Source: Vibrio japonicus (GTDB lineage Bacteria; Pseudomonadota; Gammaproteobacteria; Enterobacterales; Vibrionaceae). From it: a DNA stretch of 64,000 nucleotides. Location of the stretch: positions 620,001 to 684,000 of the forward strand of contig NZ_CP102097.1 in the NCBI RefSeq assembly GCF_024582835.1, given 5' to 3'. Positions 9,365 to 17,451 of the stretch are shown piece by piece (the first letter of the stretch is position 1; each line of letters starts with the position of its first letter). The notes beneath the pieces are model-generated. The model saw only the letters and a program-made list of their open reading frames with translations. It was not told the origin of the DNA and made no database searches. The position numbers and the translations under genes are program-made.

Positions 9365-9489
9365 CGGTTTCTCCTTGCAGCAAAATTGTTTTATTTGATT
9401 TTTTAGCGCCCGTCACTAAAACACCCTTATATTTCAGTTTAATAACAGTATCGGATGTTTTATTCCTGTAACCGAGCAACCTCTCAATT

Positions 9490-9505
9490 AGCAGACTCTA
9501 TGCCA
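9490..9505 (-). promoter_or_regulatory. Sigma-54 (-24/-12) promoter for the GDPD gene
   Basis: The minus strand reads TGGCATAGAGTCTGCT, with GG and GC exactly 10 bases apart, closely matching the phnD promoter (TGGCA and CTGC shared). Transcription would start near 9479, giving a leader of about 115 bases. Confidence 0.75.
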
Positions 9506-9566
9506 AAAAATATAATCAATCTTTTCAAGGAGATAAAAACAAAAACGAATTACGTCACGACAATTG

Positions 9567-9580
9567 GGTCATTCGTGTCT
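9567..9580. promoter_or_regulatory. Activator-binding dyad upstream of the GDPD promoter
   Basis: GGTCATTCGTGTCT shares TTGGGTCATT and TGTC with the two phn-operon sites. Its centre is 82 bases from the -12 GC of the GDPD promoter, the same distance as for the phnD promoter. Its last base overlaps the response-regulator stop codon. No second copy is seen 34 bases further upstream. Confidence 0.65.
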
Positions 9581-10965
9581 CAAGGCCGATTTTGCGGTGT
9601 GATTTCCCGATTAGGCTTAAAACTTTCTTTATCCAGTTGGTGCTTTTTCATTTTACGATACAGCGTCTTACGAGGAAGGTTCAAACGTAGCGACACCTCG
9701 TTGATGTTGCCCGCCATCTCAATCAAAGCCTCGGTCAGCACGTTACGCTCGTACTGCTCCATTTGTTGCTCGAACGCAAAAGGCTGCCGCGATGAATAAC
9801 TCTCTTCAGCTGACGTCGCAGGCGTTTGCAGATCAAAGCCATCACCGACAATGCCGAGAACAAATCGGTCCGCGACGTTCCGCAACTCGCGCACATTTCC
9901 CGGCCAATCGTGGCGGCATAGCTGCTGGATTTGCTCAGCGTAAAGGCTGGATGGACGGGTTTTGTATTTCTGACTTGCTTGCACTACAAAGTGCCTAAAT
10001 AGGGCTTGAATATCTTCTTTACGCTGCCTTAGAGGTGGAAGGTTTAAGCTTGCGATATTCAGGCGATAAAAGAGATCAGAACGAAACTCACCGCTTTCAC
10101 TCAACTTCGCTAGATCGGCTTTGCTCGCAGCTACCACGACAATATCCACCGGGATCAAGCTATTCCCACCGACACGTTCAATCACCCGCTCTTGGATCAC
10201 ACGGAGCAGCTTGATCTGTACCGCGATTGGCATACTTTCGATTTCATCCAGAAACAATGTACCGCCGTGGGCCTGTTCAATTTTGCCGATGCGCTTTTTA
10301 TTCGCGCTTGTAAAGGAGCCCGCCTCATGGCCGAACAGCTCGCTCTCAATAATACTCTCTGTCATACCGCCACAGTTAATAGCGACAAACGGTTTATCTT
10401 TACGGTCACTGTACTCATGAAGCGCGCGAGCAATCACCTCTTTACCCGTACCCGTCTCACCGTTGATGATGGTATCGACGCCAGTGCGAGATAGCGCAAG
10501 CACCTGACTGCGAATCCGCTCCATCGCTTGCGATTCGCCAATCACGACCGATTCAATCGGCAGGTCTTTGGCGTCATTGAGATCCGGATGAGCCTGAATA
10601 TGTTCAATCGCTAAGTTGAGCTTTTCGATCACTTCGTCGCTGTCGAGCGGCTTTTCGATAAAGTCGAATGCACCCTGCTTCATTGCTTCAATCGCCATCG
10701 GAATATCACCGTGACCACTCATCAAAATTACTTCGCAACCCGGCGCGCGATTTTGCACCGCATCGAGCAGCATTAAGCCATCCATCTGTGGCATTTTGAC
10801 GTCACATAGCACAACGTTTTTCGAGTTTGACGAAAGGTACTTCAGTCCCTGTTTGGGATCGGTAAAGTAAGTGACGTGAAAACCCTCTAGTTCCAGCATC
10901 TCACTGACCGCTTCAACTACATCTATTTCATCGTCTATCAGCGTGACGTGCTTTTCCATATTCAT
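9580..10965 (-). CDS. Sigma-54-dependent response regulator, NtrC/DctD family
   Basis: Enhancer-binding activator of 461 residues. The receiver domain (about 1-120) has the acidic pair DD11-12, phospho-acceptor D55 in VVLCDVKMP and K105. The AAA+ domain follows, with Walker A GETGTGKE at 169-176, Walker B GTLFLDEIE near 235 and an arginine-finger region, and then a Fis-type helix-turn-helix near 415-445 (NINEVSLRLNLPRKTLYRKMKK). The sigma-54-contact loop reads GSFTSA (216-221) instead of GAFTGA. It overlaps the kinase gene by four bases. It is the natural candidate to bind the three dyads near the phnD and GDPD promoters. Confidence 0.93.
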   Translation of the reverse strand: MNMEKHVTLIDDEIDVVEAVSEMLELEGFHVTYFTDPKQGLKYLSSNSKNVVLCDVKMPQMDGLMLLDAVQNRAPGCEVILMSGHGDIPMAIEAMKQGAFDFIEKPLDSDEVIEKLNLAIEHIQAHPDLNDAKDLPIESVVIGESQAMERIRSQVLALSRTGVDTIINGETGTGKEVIARALHEYSDRKDKPFVAINCGGMTESIIESELFGHEAGSFTSANKKRIGKIEQAHGGTLFLDEIESMPIAVQIKLLRVIQERVIERVGGNSLIPVDIVVVAASKADLAKLSESGEFRSDLFYRLNIASLNLPPLRQRKEDIQALFRHFVVQASQKYKTRPSSLYAEQIQQLCRHDWPGNVRELRNVADRFVLGIVGDGFDLQTPATSAEESYSSRQPFAFEQQMEQYERNVLTEALIEMAGNINEVSLRLNLPRKTLYRKMKKHQLDKESFKPNREITPQNRP

Positions 10966-12917
10966 GAGTTCTCGCCTTGTTTTAGTTGTACTTTAAACTC
11001 TGTGCCTTGCTTTGGCTGTGATGACACCTTAATCGAGCCACCAAAATCTTTAATGATGTTAAACGCGATCGACAGTCCGAGCCCGAGCCCTTTGCCGACT
11101 TCTTTACGGGTGTAAAACGGGTCAAAGATATGCGGAAGATCGTCTTCGGCGATTCCTTTACCGTTGTCTTTGACCGAGATGGTTATGTCGTTCAAGTGAT
11201 GTTCAATACGCACCACGATGAGCGGATTCTCTTTATCACTCACCGCGTCCAGCGCGTTGCTTAATAAGTTCACCAAAACCTGTTCCAGTCGAATCGCGTT
11301 CGCGCGCACCATCTCATCTGCGGGAATGCTGCACTCGAGTTTGATTGGTATCTCGCGGTTAGCAAACAGTTCAATTGCGTCACTGACCACGGGCAATACG
11401 CACGTGGCCGAGACTTTGCCGTCGCTTTTACGAGAAAACGCTTTTAAGTGATGGGTTAACGCGGCCACCTTTTCAAGCAACTGCTCGATCTTTTGCAGAT
11501 TGATCACCGCTTTGTCGGCACGTTGCTGTTTGAGCCATTTCTGCGCGCTTCTGACGTGGCTATTGACCGCGGTGAGCGGTTGATTGATTTCGTGCGTGAT
11601 GCCAACACTTAGCTGACCAAGCGCAGCGAGCTTACCCGCTTGCACCAACTCATCTTGAGTAACACGTAAACGTTCCTCCGCGAGTCGGCGCTCTTCTACT
11701 TCCGCTTCCAATTTTTGGTTGGTCTGTTTAACCACTTTCGCCGTGGCTTGGAACACTTGCAGTGATTTAGCCATTTGCGTGATTTCGTCGTTACCTTTTA
11801 CGGCGATTTTGGTATCGAGGTGACCGGTTGAAATCGCAAACATGTCGTCTTTCAGTCTCAGCAAACGCTCCAGAATGTTCTTACGCACGTAGAACCAAGC
11901 AATCGCCGCCGCCGCGAGCAAGCTAAACAGAGACAACGCCAGTGAAAGCGTTCTGTTGGATGCGAGCGAGCGCTGCGCCCTGACGATGGAAGCATCTATT
12001 TCCAGATTCACTTTCGAGGTGTTGCCTTCAATTTGGATTGAAAGCTGGTTGAGATACTCTCGGCTGTTTTGCAAAAAGTACTCTTGTTGATAATGATGCT
12101 CTAGGGCTTGGTTTTTTAGCTGATAGAGCTTACTGGAACGAGAAGCAAGGGTGTAAATCACCGACAGCTTTTCATCCAGTTCCGGACGCAGCTCCGATAC
12201 GCCACTCGCCTGCCACAACCCACGCCATTCACGCCCGACTTGCTCAAGGCGGTAACTGGTGTAATCCAGCTCGTTGAAACTGCTATCGTTGTAAAGCTTT
12301 TCCACCAAACCAAGTTGATAATAGAGCAACGCTTTCAACTGGCTGTATTGGATCTTCTCTTTCTGCTCAGGCGGTAACAAATCCAGTTCATCACTCACTT
12401 GTTGCAGTAGCGGGTAAAAGCCTTCGAGTAGGTTTCTTAACTCTTGATTGAGTTGGCGGGATTCTTCACCGCTCTGATACAACAGACTCAAACTGTTACT
12501 CACCTGAGCGATGATGTCTTTAAAATAGGCGTAATATTCTGGAAAGCTCTCCATAGTGTTAGTCATTTGTTGGATATTGCTTTCGATACTCTGGATGGCT
12601 TGGCGACGCTCTAAGTTAGAATCGGCTTCGGTCAAGATCGAAGAGTCGGTGATCACCAGTCTCACCATGTCATTTAACCGAGCGGCTTGCTCTAAAGCGG
12701 GAATGTCTTTCTCTTTTAACTCCACCAGCGCTTGGTCAAGTCGATCAAAGGTGAACGTCGAGAACAGTGCCAGCAACAACGTGGTCATCGAAAGGATCGC
12801 CAGCGCAAGACCAAGGCGCAACTCAATTCCCTTCCATCGAAGCCAACGTTTAGACTGTGAGAAAGTGGATATGGTCGTTTTTGATTGCTTCATTGGGTGG
12901 CAGGTCAGCTGATTCAC
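10962..12917 (-). CDS. Membrane sensor histidine kinase, partner of the sigma-54 regulator
   Basis: Kinase of 651 residues. A transmembrane helix near 35-57 and another near 322-343 enclose a periplasmic domain of roughly 265 residues that looks all-helical and Gln/Leu-rich. A HAMP domain and a short coiled coil follow (KLEAEVEERRLAEERLR). The HisKA domain has phospho-acceptor H442 in GITHEINQP, and the HATPase has the N-box NLLSNALDA and G-boxes DNGKGI and GKGLGLGLS. The architecture resembles DctB and PgtB, sensors of external organic acids or phosphoglycerate. GTG at 12917 was taken as start because AAGGAGAGG lies upstream; ATG 12893 is the alternative. Its ligand is unknown but should relate to the organophosphorus compounds handled by the adjacent genes. 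Confidence 0.92.
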   Translation of the reverse strand: MNQLTCHPMKQSKTTISTFSQSKRWLRWKGIELRLGLALAILSMTTLLLALFSTFTFDRLDQALVELKEKDIPALEQAARLNDMVRLVITDSSILTEADSNLERRQAIQSIESNIQQMTNTMESFPEYYAYFKDIIAQVSNSLSLLYQSGEESRQLNQELRNLLEGFYPLLQQVSDELDLLPPEQKEKIQYSQLKALLYYQLGLVEKLYNDSSFNELDYTSYRLEQVGREWRGLWQASGVSELRPELDEKLSVIYTLASRSSKLYQLKNQALEHHYQQEYFLQNSREYLNQLSIQIEGNTSKVNLEIDASIVRAQRSLASNRTLSLALSLFSLLAAAAIAWFYVRKNILERLLRLKDDMFAISTGHLDTKIAVKGNDEITQMAKSLQVFQATAKVVKQTNQKLEAEVEERRLAEERLRVTQDELVQAGKLAALGQLSVGITHEINQPLTAVNSHVRSAQKWLKQQRADKAVINLQKIEQLLEKVAALTHHLKAFSRKSDGKVSATCVLPVVSDAIELFANREIPIKLECSIPADEMVRANAIRLEQVLVNLLSNALDAVSDKENPLIVVRIEHHLNDITISVKDNGKGIAEDDLPHIFDPFYTRKEVGKGLGLGLSIAFNIIKDFGGSIKVSSQPKQGTEFKVQLKQGENS

Positions 12918-13252
12918 AACACCCTCTCCTTTTGCTCAGTACCGCACGTTGTCTACCTGTTTGGGATAGATGTGTACCAAATAGGAGTCGTTAACAAACT
13001 TAATAAAACATCACTACAATTTATTAATAAAGATGACAGTGCTCGTTTTGTGCATCAGATTCGTAGAAAGTTATGAAACCGATACTTTAATCAAACTTAT
13101 TAGCTCGTCCCTTTTCTACTGATGTACCTTTTCTATTGATACAATAAAGGCTTACCGAAACTTAGGTACGTTAGTCATGCTTTAAATTTGCTCAACGTAG
13201 GCATAGATTATGTTGTATCATAACGTTTCATTCTGTTAATTATTTCGCTCAC
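12918..13252. other. Divergent intergenic region between the kinase and an EamA transporter
   Basis: This 335-base AT-rich stretch must hold the promoters of the two-component operon and of the transporter. I see no dyad of the GGTCAT type and no -24/-12 element in it, so the regulators are probably not self-activated through sigma-54. Confidence 0.5.
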
Positions 13253-14152
13253 ATGCCTTCTTCAATTTTTTCTGGGATCCCGGTTGGGGTCAGATACATG
13301 ATTTTATCTGCCATGGGATTCGCCCTAATGTCAGCGTGCGTAAAGTACGTCAGCACGTACGGCATTCCTGTTTTTGAGATCGTCGCTGCCAGGGCATTGG
13401 TTTCGCTGATCCTGAGCTACCTAGATGTGAAAAGAAAACGCATCTCGATCTGGGGAAACAACAAGCCACTACTTTTCTTACGAGGCGCGGTTGGCACCGT
13501 CGCACTCATGTGTGTGTACTATTCAGTGACGACGCTCCCGCTAGCAGAAGCGACCATTCTTCAGTACGTTCACCCGGTGTTTACCGCCCTACTTGGCTTG
13601 TTGTTTTTGAAAGAACGCGTACAAGCACCAACCATTGCGTGTATCGCGCTGTGTTTGCTAGGCCTATTGGTCATGGTGCAACCGGCATTGAATGGTAATC
13701 AGGTGACTGAGTTACCACTATTTAGTATTGCCGCTGCGTTATTGGGCGCGTTCGGTAGTTCAATCGCTTATGTGGTGGTTCGTAAACTCAGCCAAACCGA
13801 AGACAGTTCGGTAATCATTTTCTACTTCCCACTGGTCGCGCTGCCGATTTCATTGCTGCTCATTGGAGACAACTTTGTCTGGCCAAGTCTGTTCCTGACT
13901 ATGATGCTGATACTGGTAGGGATATTCACCCAAATTGGTCAATACGGTTTAACCAAAGCGATGCAAACCCAAGCGGCTGGGCAAGCTTCAGCATACTCTT
14001 ACGTACAGATCGTATTCTCAGCTTTGATCGGAGTATGGCTGTTTAACGAGATCCCTTCCGTCTGGACGTATATCGGCGGTTCATTGATTGTGACAGGCGC
14101 ATTGATTAACGTATTTGGAAAACAGGTCGTCAGACGTGCCAAAGCGCAATAG
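13253..14152 (+). CDS. DMT-superfamily transporter, EamA family
   Basis: Inner-membrane protein of 299 residues with about ten hydrophobic helices arranged as two EamA repeats. The first repeat includes VARALVSLILSYL near 50 and ATILQYVHPVFTALLGLLFLKERV near 100; the second includes ASAYSYVQIVFSALIGVWLFNE near 245. The E-x-P/L pattern near helix ends is typical. Members export or import amino acids and other small metabolites, and the substrate cannot be inferred. The ribosome-binding site is weak. The gene is transcribed away from the two-component operon. Confidence 0.85.
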   Translation: MPSSIFSGIPVGVRYMILSAMGFALMSACVKYVSTYGIPVFEIVAARALVSLILSYLDVKRKRISIWGNNKPLLFLRGAVGTVALMCVYYSVTTLPLAEATILQYVHPVFTALLGLLFLKERVQAPTIACIALCLLGLLVMVQPALNGNQVTELPLFSIAAALLGAFGSSIAYVVVRKLSQTEDSSVIIFYFPLVALPISLLLIGDNFVWPSLFLTMMLILVGIFTQIGQYGLTKAMQTQAAGQASAYSYVQIVFSALIGVWLFNEIPSVWTYIGGSLIVTGALINVFGKQVVRRAKAQ

Positions 14153-14206
14153 TTTGTCTGCCCAATTCGGAAAGGTATAAAAGTTAAGGCGAAGGCTGTA
14201 GATATT

Positions 14207-15160
14207 ATGGAAGATCAGTCAAACAAGATTGCACAACTTGAACACACTATTGAGCAATTGAAAAAAGCGAACCAACGTCTCGAGGAAAAGCTCAACGCCG
14301 CGTTAGACGGTACGGGATTGTGTTTGTGGGAGCAACACGTCCCGACAGGTAGGCTCACCATCTTCAACATGGAATGGGGAAAAATGCTGGGATTTCAGCC
14401 ACATGAGCTCGAAGCCAACGTTGAAACCTGGAAAAGCAAATTGCACCCAGACGACTACGATCTTGCGGTCGGGGCATTTGAATCGCACCTACATGGAGAG
14501 ACAGAGGCGTATCAGGTCATTCACCGCATGATCCACAAAGACGGCAGCCACAGCTGGGTGTCGGACCGTGGAAGAATCGTCGAATACACACCTGAAGGCG
14601 AACCGCTGCGTATTATGGGAACGCACATCGACATCACCAACGAAAAACGCTACGAGCTAGAGTTAGCCAAACTCGCGACACAAGACCCGCTCACAAGCTT
14701 AATGAACCGCCAAGCGCTGAAATCGGCGTTTGACGAGCGAGCAGTGCTCTCCCCGCAAGACTCGTCTGCCTTGATCTTTATCGATGTGGATGATTTTAAG
14801 AAAGTAAACGACCACCTTGGTCATAAAGCTGGCGATCTGGTTTTAGTTCACATTGCGGATTGGATGAGAAAACTTGCCCCTCAGCACGCTAAAGTTGCCC
14901 GTATGGGCGGCGACGAGTTTGTTGTTTTCTGCCCACGCTACCACGCAGATCGAGTCCACCAGTTCGTCGATAGATTACTTAGCCAAGCCCACCAGCCGAT
15001 CCGTCTAGAAAATGGTGAAGCACAGATTGGTTTTAGTATTGGGGTTTGCCAGTTTAGTAGTGCGTATCAAGATTTCGAAGTGCTCTATGAACACGCGGAT
15101 CAGGCGATGTATCAAGTGAAGCGCAACGGAAAAAATGGCGTCTCATTTGTTTCGATTTAA
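14207..15160 (+). CDS. PAS-GGDEF diguanylate cyclase, soluble
   Basis: Cytoplasmic protein of 317 residues predicted to make c-di-GMP. An N-terminal coiled coil (about 5-35, KIAQLEHTIEQLKKANQRLEEKL) leads into a PAS3/PAC fold (about 35-150, with LHPDDYDLAVGAF and IMGTHIDITNEK). A GGDEF domain follows with the intact signature GGDEF at 234-238 and substrate motif DVDDFKKVNDHLGHKAGD. The product-inhibition RxxD site five residues before GGDEF is absent (PQHA there). No transmembrane helix is seen, so the signal is cytosolic. Its 3' end abuts a degraded transporter fragment on the opposite strand. Confidence 0.92.
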   Translation: MEDQSNKIAQLEHTIEQLKKANQRLEEKLNAALDGTGLCLWEQHVPTGRLTIFNMEWGKMLGFQPHELEANVETWKSKLHPDDYDLAVGAFESHLHGETEAYQVIHRMIHKDGSHSWVSDRGRIVEYTPEGEPLRIMGTHIDITNEKRYELELAKLATQDPLTSLMNRQALKSAFDERAVLSPQDSSALIFIDVDDFKKVNDHLGHKAGDLVLVHIADWMRKLAPQHAKVARMGGDEFVVFCPRYHADRVHQFVDRLLSQAHQPIRLENGEAQIGFSIGVCQFSSAYQDFEVLYEHADQAMYQVKRNGKNGVSFVSI

Positions 15161-15173
15161 CTCGGTGCTTAGC

Positions 15174-15305
15174 GATAGAGAACCTAAGCAGGCTAAAGAG
15201 AGATGTATCTAAATGCTCACTAAGAAACTTGGAAAACAGTCCAGTCAGTGACAAACTGAACGTGGAAGACAGCATATGTAAAATTGGGGCTAACTGGTTC
15301 GGCAT
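15174..15305 (-). pseudogene. 5' remnant of an EamA-type transporter gene
   Basis: From ATG 15305, preceded by AAAGGAGAAATT on the minus strand, 44 codons encode a convincing first transmembrane helix of a DMT transporter (MLSSTFSLSLTGLFSKFLSE, then SLLRF). The frame then runs into the antisense of the diguanylate cyclase end, so the rest of the gene (about 250 codons) is missing. Divergence from a LysR-type gene 90 bases away fits a common regulator/transporter pair. The family call rests on a short segment. Confidence 0.6.
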
Positions 15306-15395
15306 AATTTCTCCTTTTCTGTGATTAAGTTTAGGAGTGAGGCACGCCAAATAAAAACGATTAATATTTACAGATCCAGTTAGAAAAACTTACAG

Positions 15396-15656
15396 ATGAA
15401 AAAACTTGCACCTCTCAAATCGATACACTCATTCGTCGCTGTAGCGGAAACAGGCAGCATGACAGATGCCGCGCTTCAGCTTAACGTCAGCCACTCCGCC
15501 GTGAGCCAGGCGATTAAATCTCTCGAACACCAAGTGGGTCAGCCAGTTCTCAACCCTTACCAAGATTTCTACTTTGCCTGTCAAAAAGACAAACTCAAGA
15601 ATGAACACGTTTTGACGCTACGCAGTTGGCTACGCAGTGAGTTTACGGGGCCGTAA
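15396..15656 (+). pseudogene. LysR-family regulator with a large internal deletion
   Basis: An open frame of 86 codons, where the family has about 300. Residues 5-52 are a complete LysR winged-helix start (FVAVAETGSMTDAALQLNVS, then HSAVSQAIKSLEHQVGQPVL). Residues 53-86 look instead like the extreme C-terminus of a LysR effector domain (QDFYFACQKDKL, then LTLRSWL). The whole ligand-binding domain is missing, in frame. The product might still bind DNA but lacks the dimerisation and sensing core, so I treat it as a deletion remnant. Confidence 0.75.
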
Positions 15657-15765
15657 GTGAAAATTTCCCCTCAACTGAGCTATGGATAATTTAGCCAATT
15701 GAATTGGTGAGAGCGTCCCCCTTTACCTATACTCAGAAGTGGACCTCATACAGAAGGAGACTTGT

Positions 15766-16245
15766 ATGACAATCTCTCACCGACTCGATCACTACATGGC
15801 AGAGCACGATATTCCGTTTCAAATTGTGCCCCACAGCCATAGTAACAGCTCATTGCAAAGTGGTGTCGCTGCTGGTATTCCATTGGTGAACTTAGCAAAA
15901 GGCGTGGTACTAGAAGATCATGAAGGACGTCATATCATGGCAGTGTTACCTGCCAACAATAAGATAAGCCTGTCCCGATTGGATGATGAATTTAGTGCGT
16001 CTTACCACTTAGTCAAAGAGCGTGAAATCTATCAAATGTTTACAGACTGCGATCATGGTGCAGTGCCTCCGGTTGGAAGCCCTTACCATATGGCCACCGT
16101 GTGCGATGAAATGCTCACTCACCTTGATTATGTGTATCTAGAAGCGGGTGACCATGAAACGCTTATTAAGTTGGATCAAGATGCGTTCTTGGCGCTCATC
16201 GACCCTATCCGAATTTTGCGTTTTAGTAGTCAAATTTTTCATTGA
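15766..16245 (+). CDS. YbaK/EbsC-family aminoacyl-tRNA deacylase
   Basis: Cytoplasmic protein of 159 residues with the YbaK/ProX fold, which hydrolyses mischarged aminoacyl-tRNAs. The segment VNLAKGVVLEDHEGRHIMAVLPANNKISLSRL contains the conserved lysine and the ligand-pocket strand. GAVPPVGSPYHM matches the conserved G-x-x-P-P-h-G loop. The start is ATG 15766, downstream of AGAAGGAGA at 15752-15760. Which tRNA it proofreads is not clear from sequence. Confidence 0.85.
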   Translation: MTISHRLDHYMAEHDIPFQIVPHSHSNSSLQSGVAAGIPLVNLAKGVVLEDHEGRHIMAVLPANNKISLSRLDDEFSASYHLVKEREIYQMFTDCDHGAVPPVGSPYHMATVCDEMLTHLDYVYLEAGDHETLIKLDQDAFLALIDPIRILRFSSQIFH

Positions 16246-16249
16246 TAAC

Positions 16250-16305
16250 AAAGGCTTCTATCACTTTATTGTCTTTACTGACTTAATTGATTGATAGAAG
16301 CCTTT
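16250..16305. terminator. Bidirectional hairpin between ybaK-like gene and rnz
   Basis: Perfect 14-bp arms (AAAGGCTTCTATCA / TGATAGAAGCCTTT) separated by 28 bases lie between two convergent genes; the right arm overlaps the rnz stop codon. Confidence 0.65.
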
Positions 16306-17263
16306 ATGCCTCTAAGCGCTGAAGCGTTCCTTGAGTGTCAAGATGATATCTAGCAAGATCTTCGGCAAGAAAAAGCCTTCCGCTGTACTCACGCTGGGCT
16401 TCTTTTCTTATTTGCTCGATTGAGGTCTCTGCGTCAGGCTGGCTCTGATAACGGGCGCTAAAATGCGTCAAAATGAGATTGGGAATACTGACAGCCTGCG
16501 CGAACTTCGCCACCAGCGCACCGTAGCTATGCCCATACTCTTTCGCTTGCTGTGCTAATTCTTCAGAATACGTCGATTCATGTACGAGTACATGGCAGTT
16601 TTTACTGAGATTCGTCAACTTGTCAGGCTCACTATTGTCACCCGAAATAATCACTTTTCTTGGTTCATGTGCGTAATAAGTAAAATCTGCGCTTTTAAGT
16701 AACGTGTTCCCAAAGTGTACATCTTCTTCTTTCACTAACTGACCCCAAATCGGCCCCCTAGGAATGCGCTTCTTAGCCAGCTTTTCGAAGTCAAGATAAC
16801 GTTTAATTGTCGACTCAGTAAATCCATACGCATAAGAGGGAACTCGATGAGTGAGTGCAGTCAACGTAATAGTAAATTGACCGATAGTGACTTCAGGTAA
16901 CATCTCCGCGTCTAGAAAGTTGATCTGATAAGGCAGATAAAGCCCAGTCAAGGTTTGTGTCGCCTCAAACCACTCTTTTATGCCGTTGGGTGCAATAATC
17001 GTGAGTGGTTCTGTCCTACGATTCATCGCTGCGCTGGCGAGTAATCCGGGCAAACCATAGCAATGATCTCCGTGTATATGGGTAATCAAAATCGCTTGCA
17101 GATGGTTAACCGCCAACGGTGTATTTAAGAGCTGATGTTGAGTTGCCTCACCGCAATCAACCAGAAACCAACCTTTGCCTTTGCTTTCTTTCAGCGCTAC
17201 CGCAGAAACGTTACGAGTTTTAGTCGGGACACCCGAAGACGTTCCTAAGAAATAGAGTTCCAT
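16304..17263 (-). CDS. rnz: Ribonuclease Z / ElaC-type metallo-beta-lactamase RNase
   Basis: Zinc-dependent endonuclease of 319 residues that processes tRNA 3' ends or degrades RNA. The metallo-beta-lactamase signature is THIHGDH at residues 61-67. Downstream ligands are in ISGDNSEP near 208 and ILTHFSARY near 265, and the PxKxRN loop is GVPTKTRN near the N-terminus. The length fits the short form (about 305-320). It is monocistronic with an ATG start preceded by GAGGAGA. Confidence 0.93.
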   Translation of the reverse strand: MELYFLGTSSGVPTKTRNVSAVALKESKGKGWFLVDCGEATQHQLLNTPLAVNHLQAILITHIHGDHCYGLPGLLASAAMNRRTEPLTIIAPNGIKEWFEATQTLTGLYLPYQINFLDAEMLPEVTIGQFTITLTALTHRVPSYAYGFTESTIKRYLDFEKLAKKRIPRGPIWGQLVKEEDVHFGNTLLKSADFTYYAHEPRKVIISGDNSEPDKLTNLSKNCHVLVHESTYSEELAQQAKEYGHSYGALVAKFAQAVSIPNLILTHFSARYQSQPDAETSIEQIRKEAQREYSGRLFLAEDLARYHLDTQGTLQRLEA

Positions 17264-17387
17264 GATCTCCTCGTGGGTAAGAATGTACAGATACTCTTAG
17301 ATCATAGTTGATCAGGCTTCAGACTTTTTCCTTCTCCAACGTATTTTTGCCGTATTCCTGTTCTTAAAGTAAGAGAGCCAATAAAAA

Positions 17388-17406
17388 AGGTTGCGAAATG
17401 CAACCT
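17388..17406 (-). terminator. Terminator of the orphan acetyltransferase gene
   Basis: AGGTTGC / GCAACCT stem with a five-base loop, followed on the minus strand by six T residues. Confidence 0.8.
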
Positions 17407-17451
17407 CTTTGACTGTTGTTAACCAAGTTTGCAAAACGGAAAGTTATTACG

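Noticed and set aside
9365..9479. Riboswitch in the 115-base GDPD leader
   Set aside because: No conserved aptamer-like helices could be seen; sigma-54 control explains the leader adequately.
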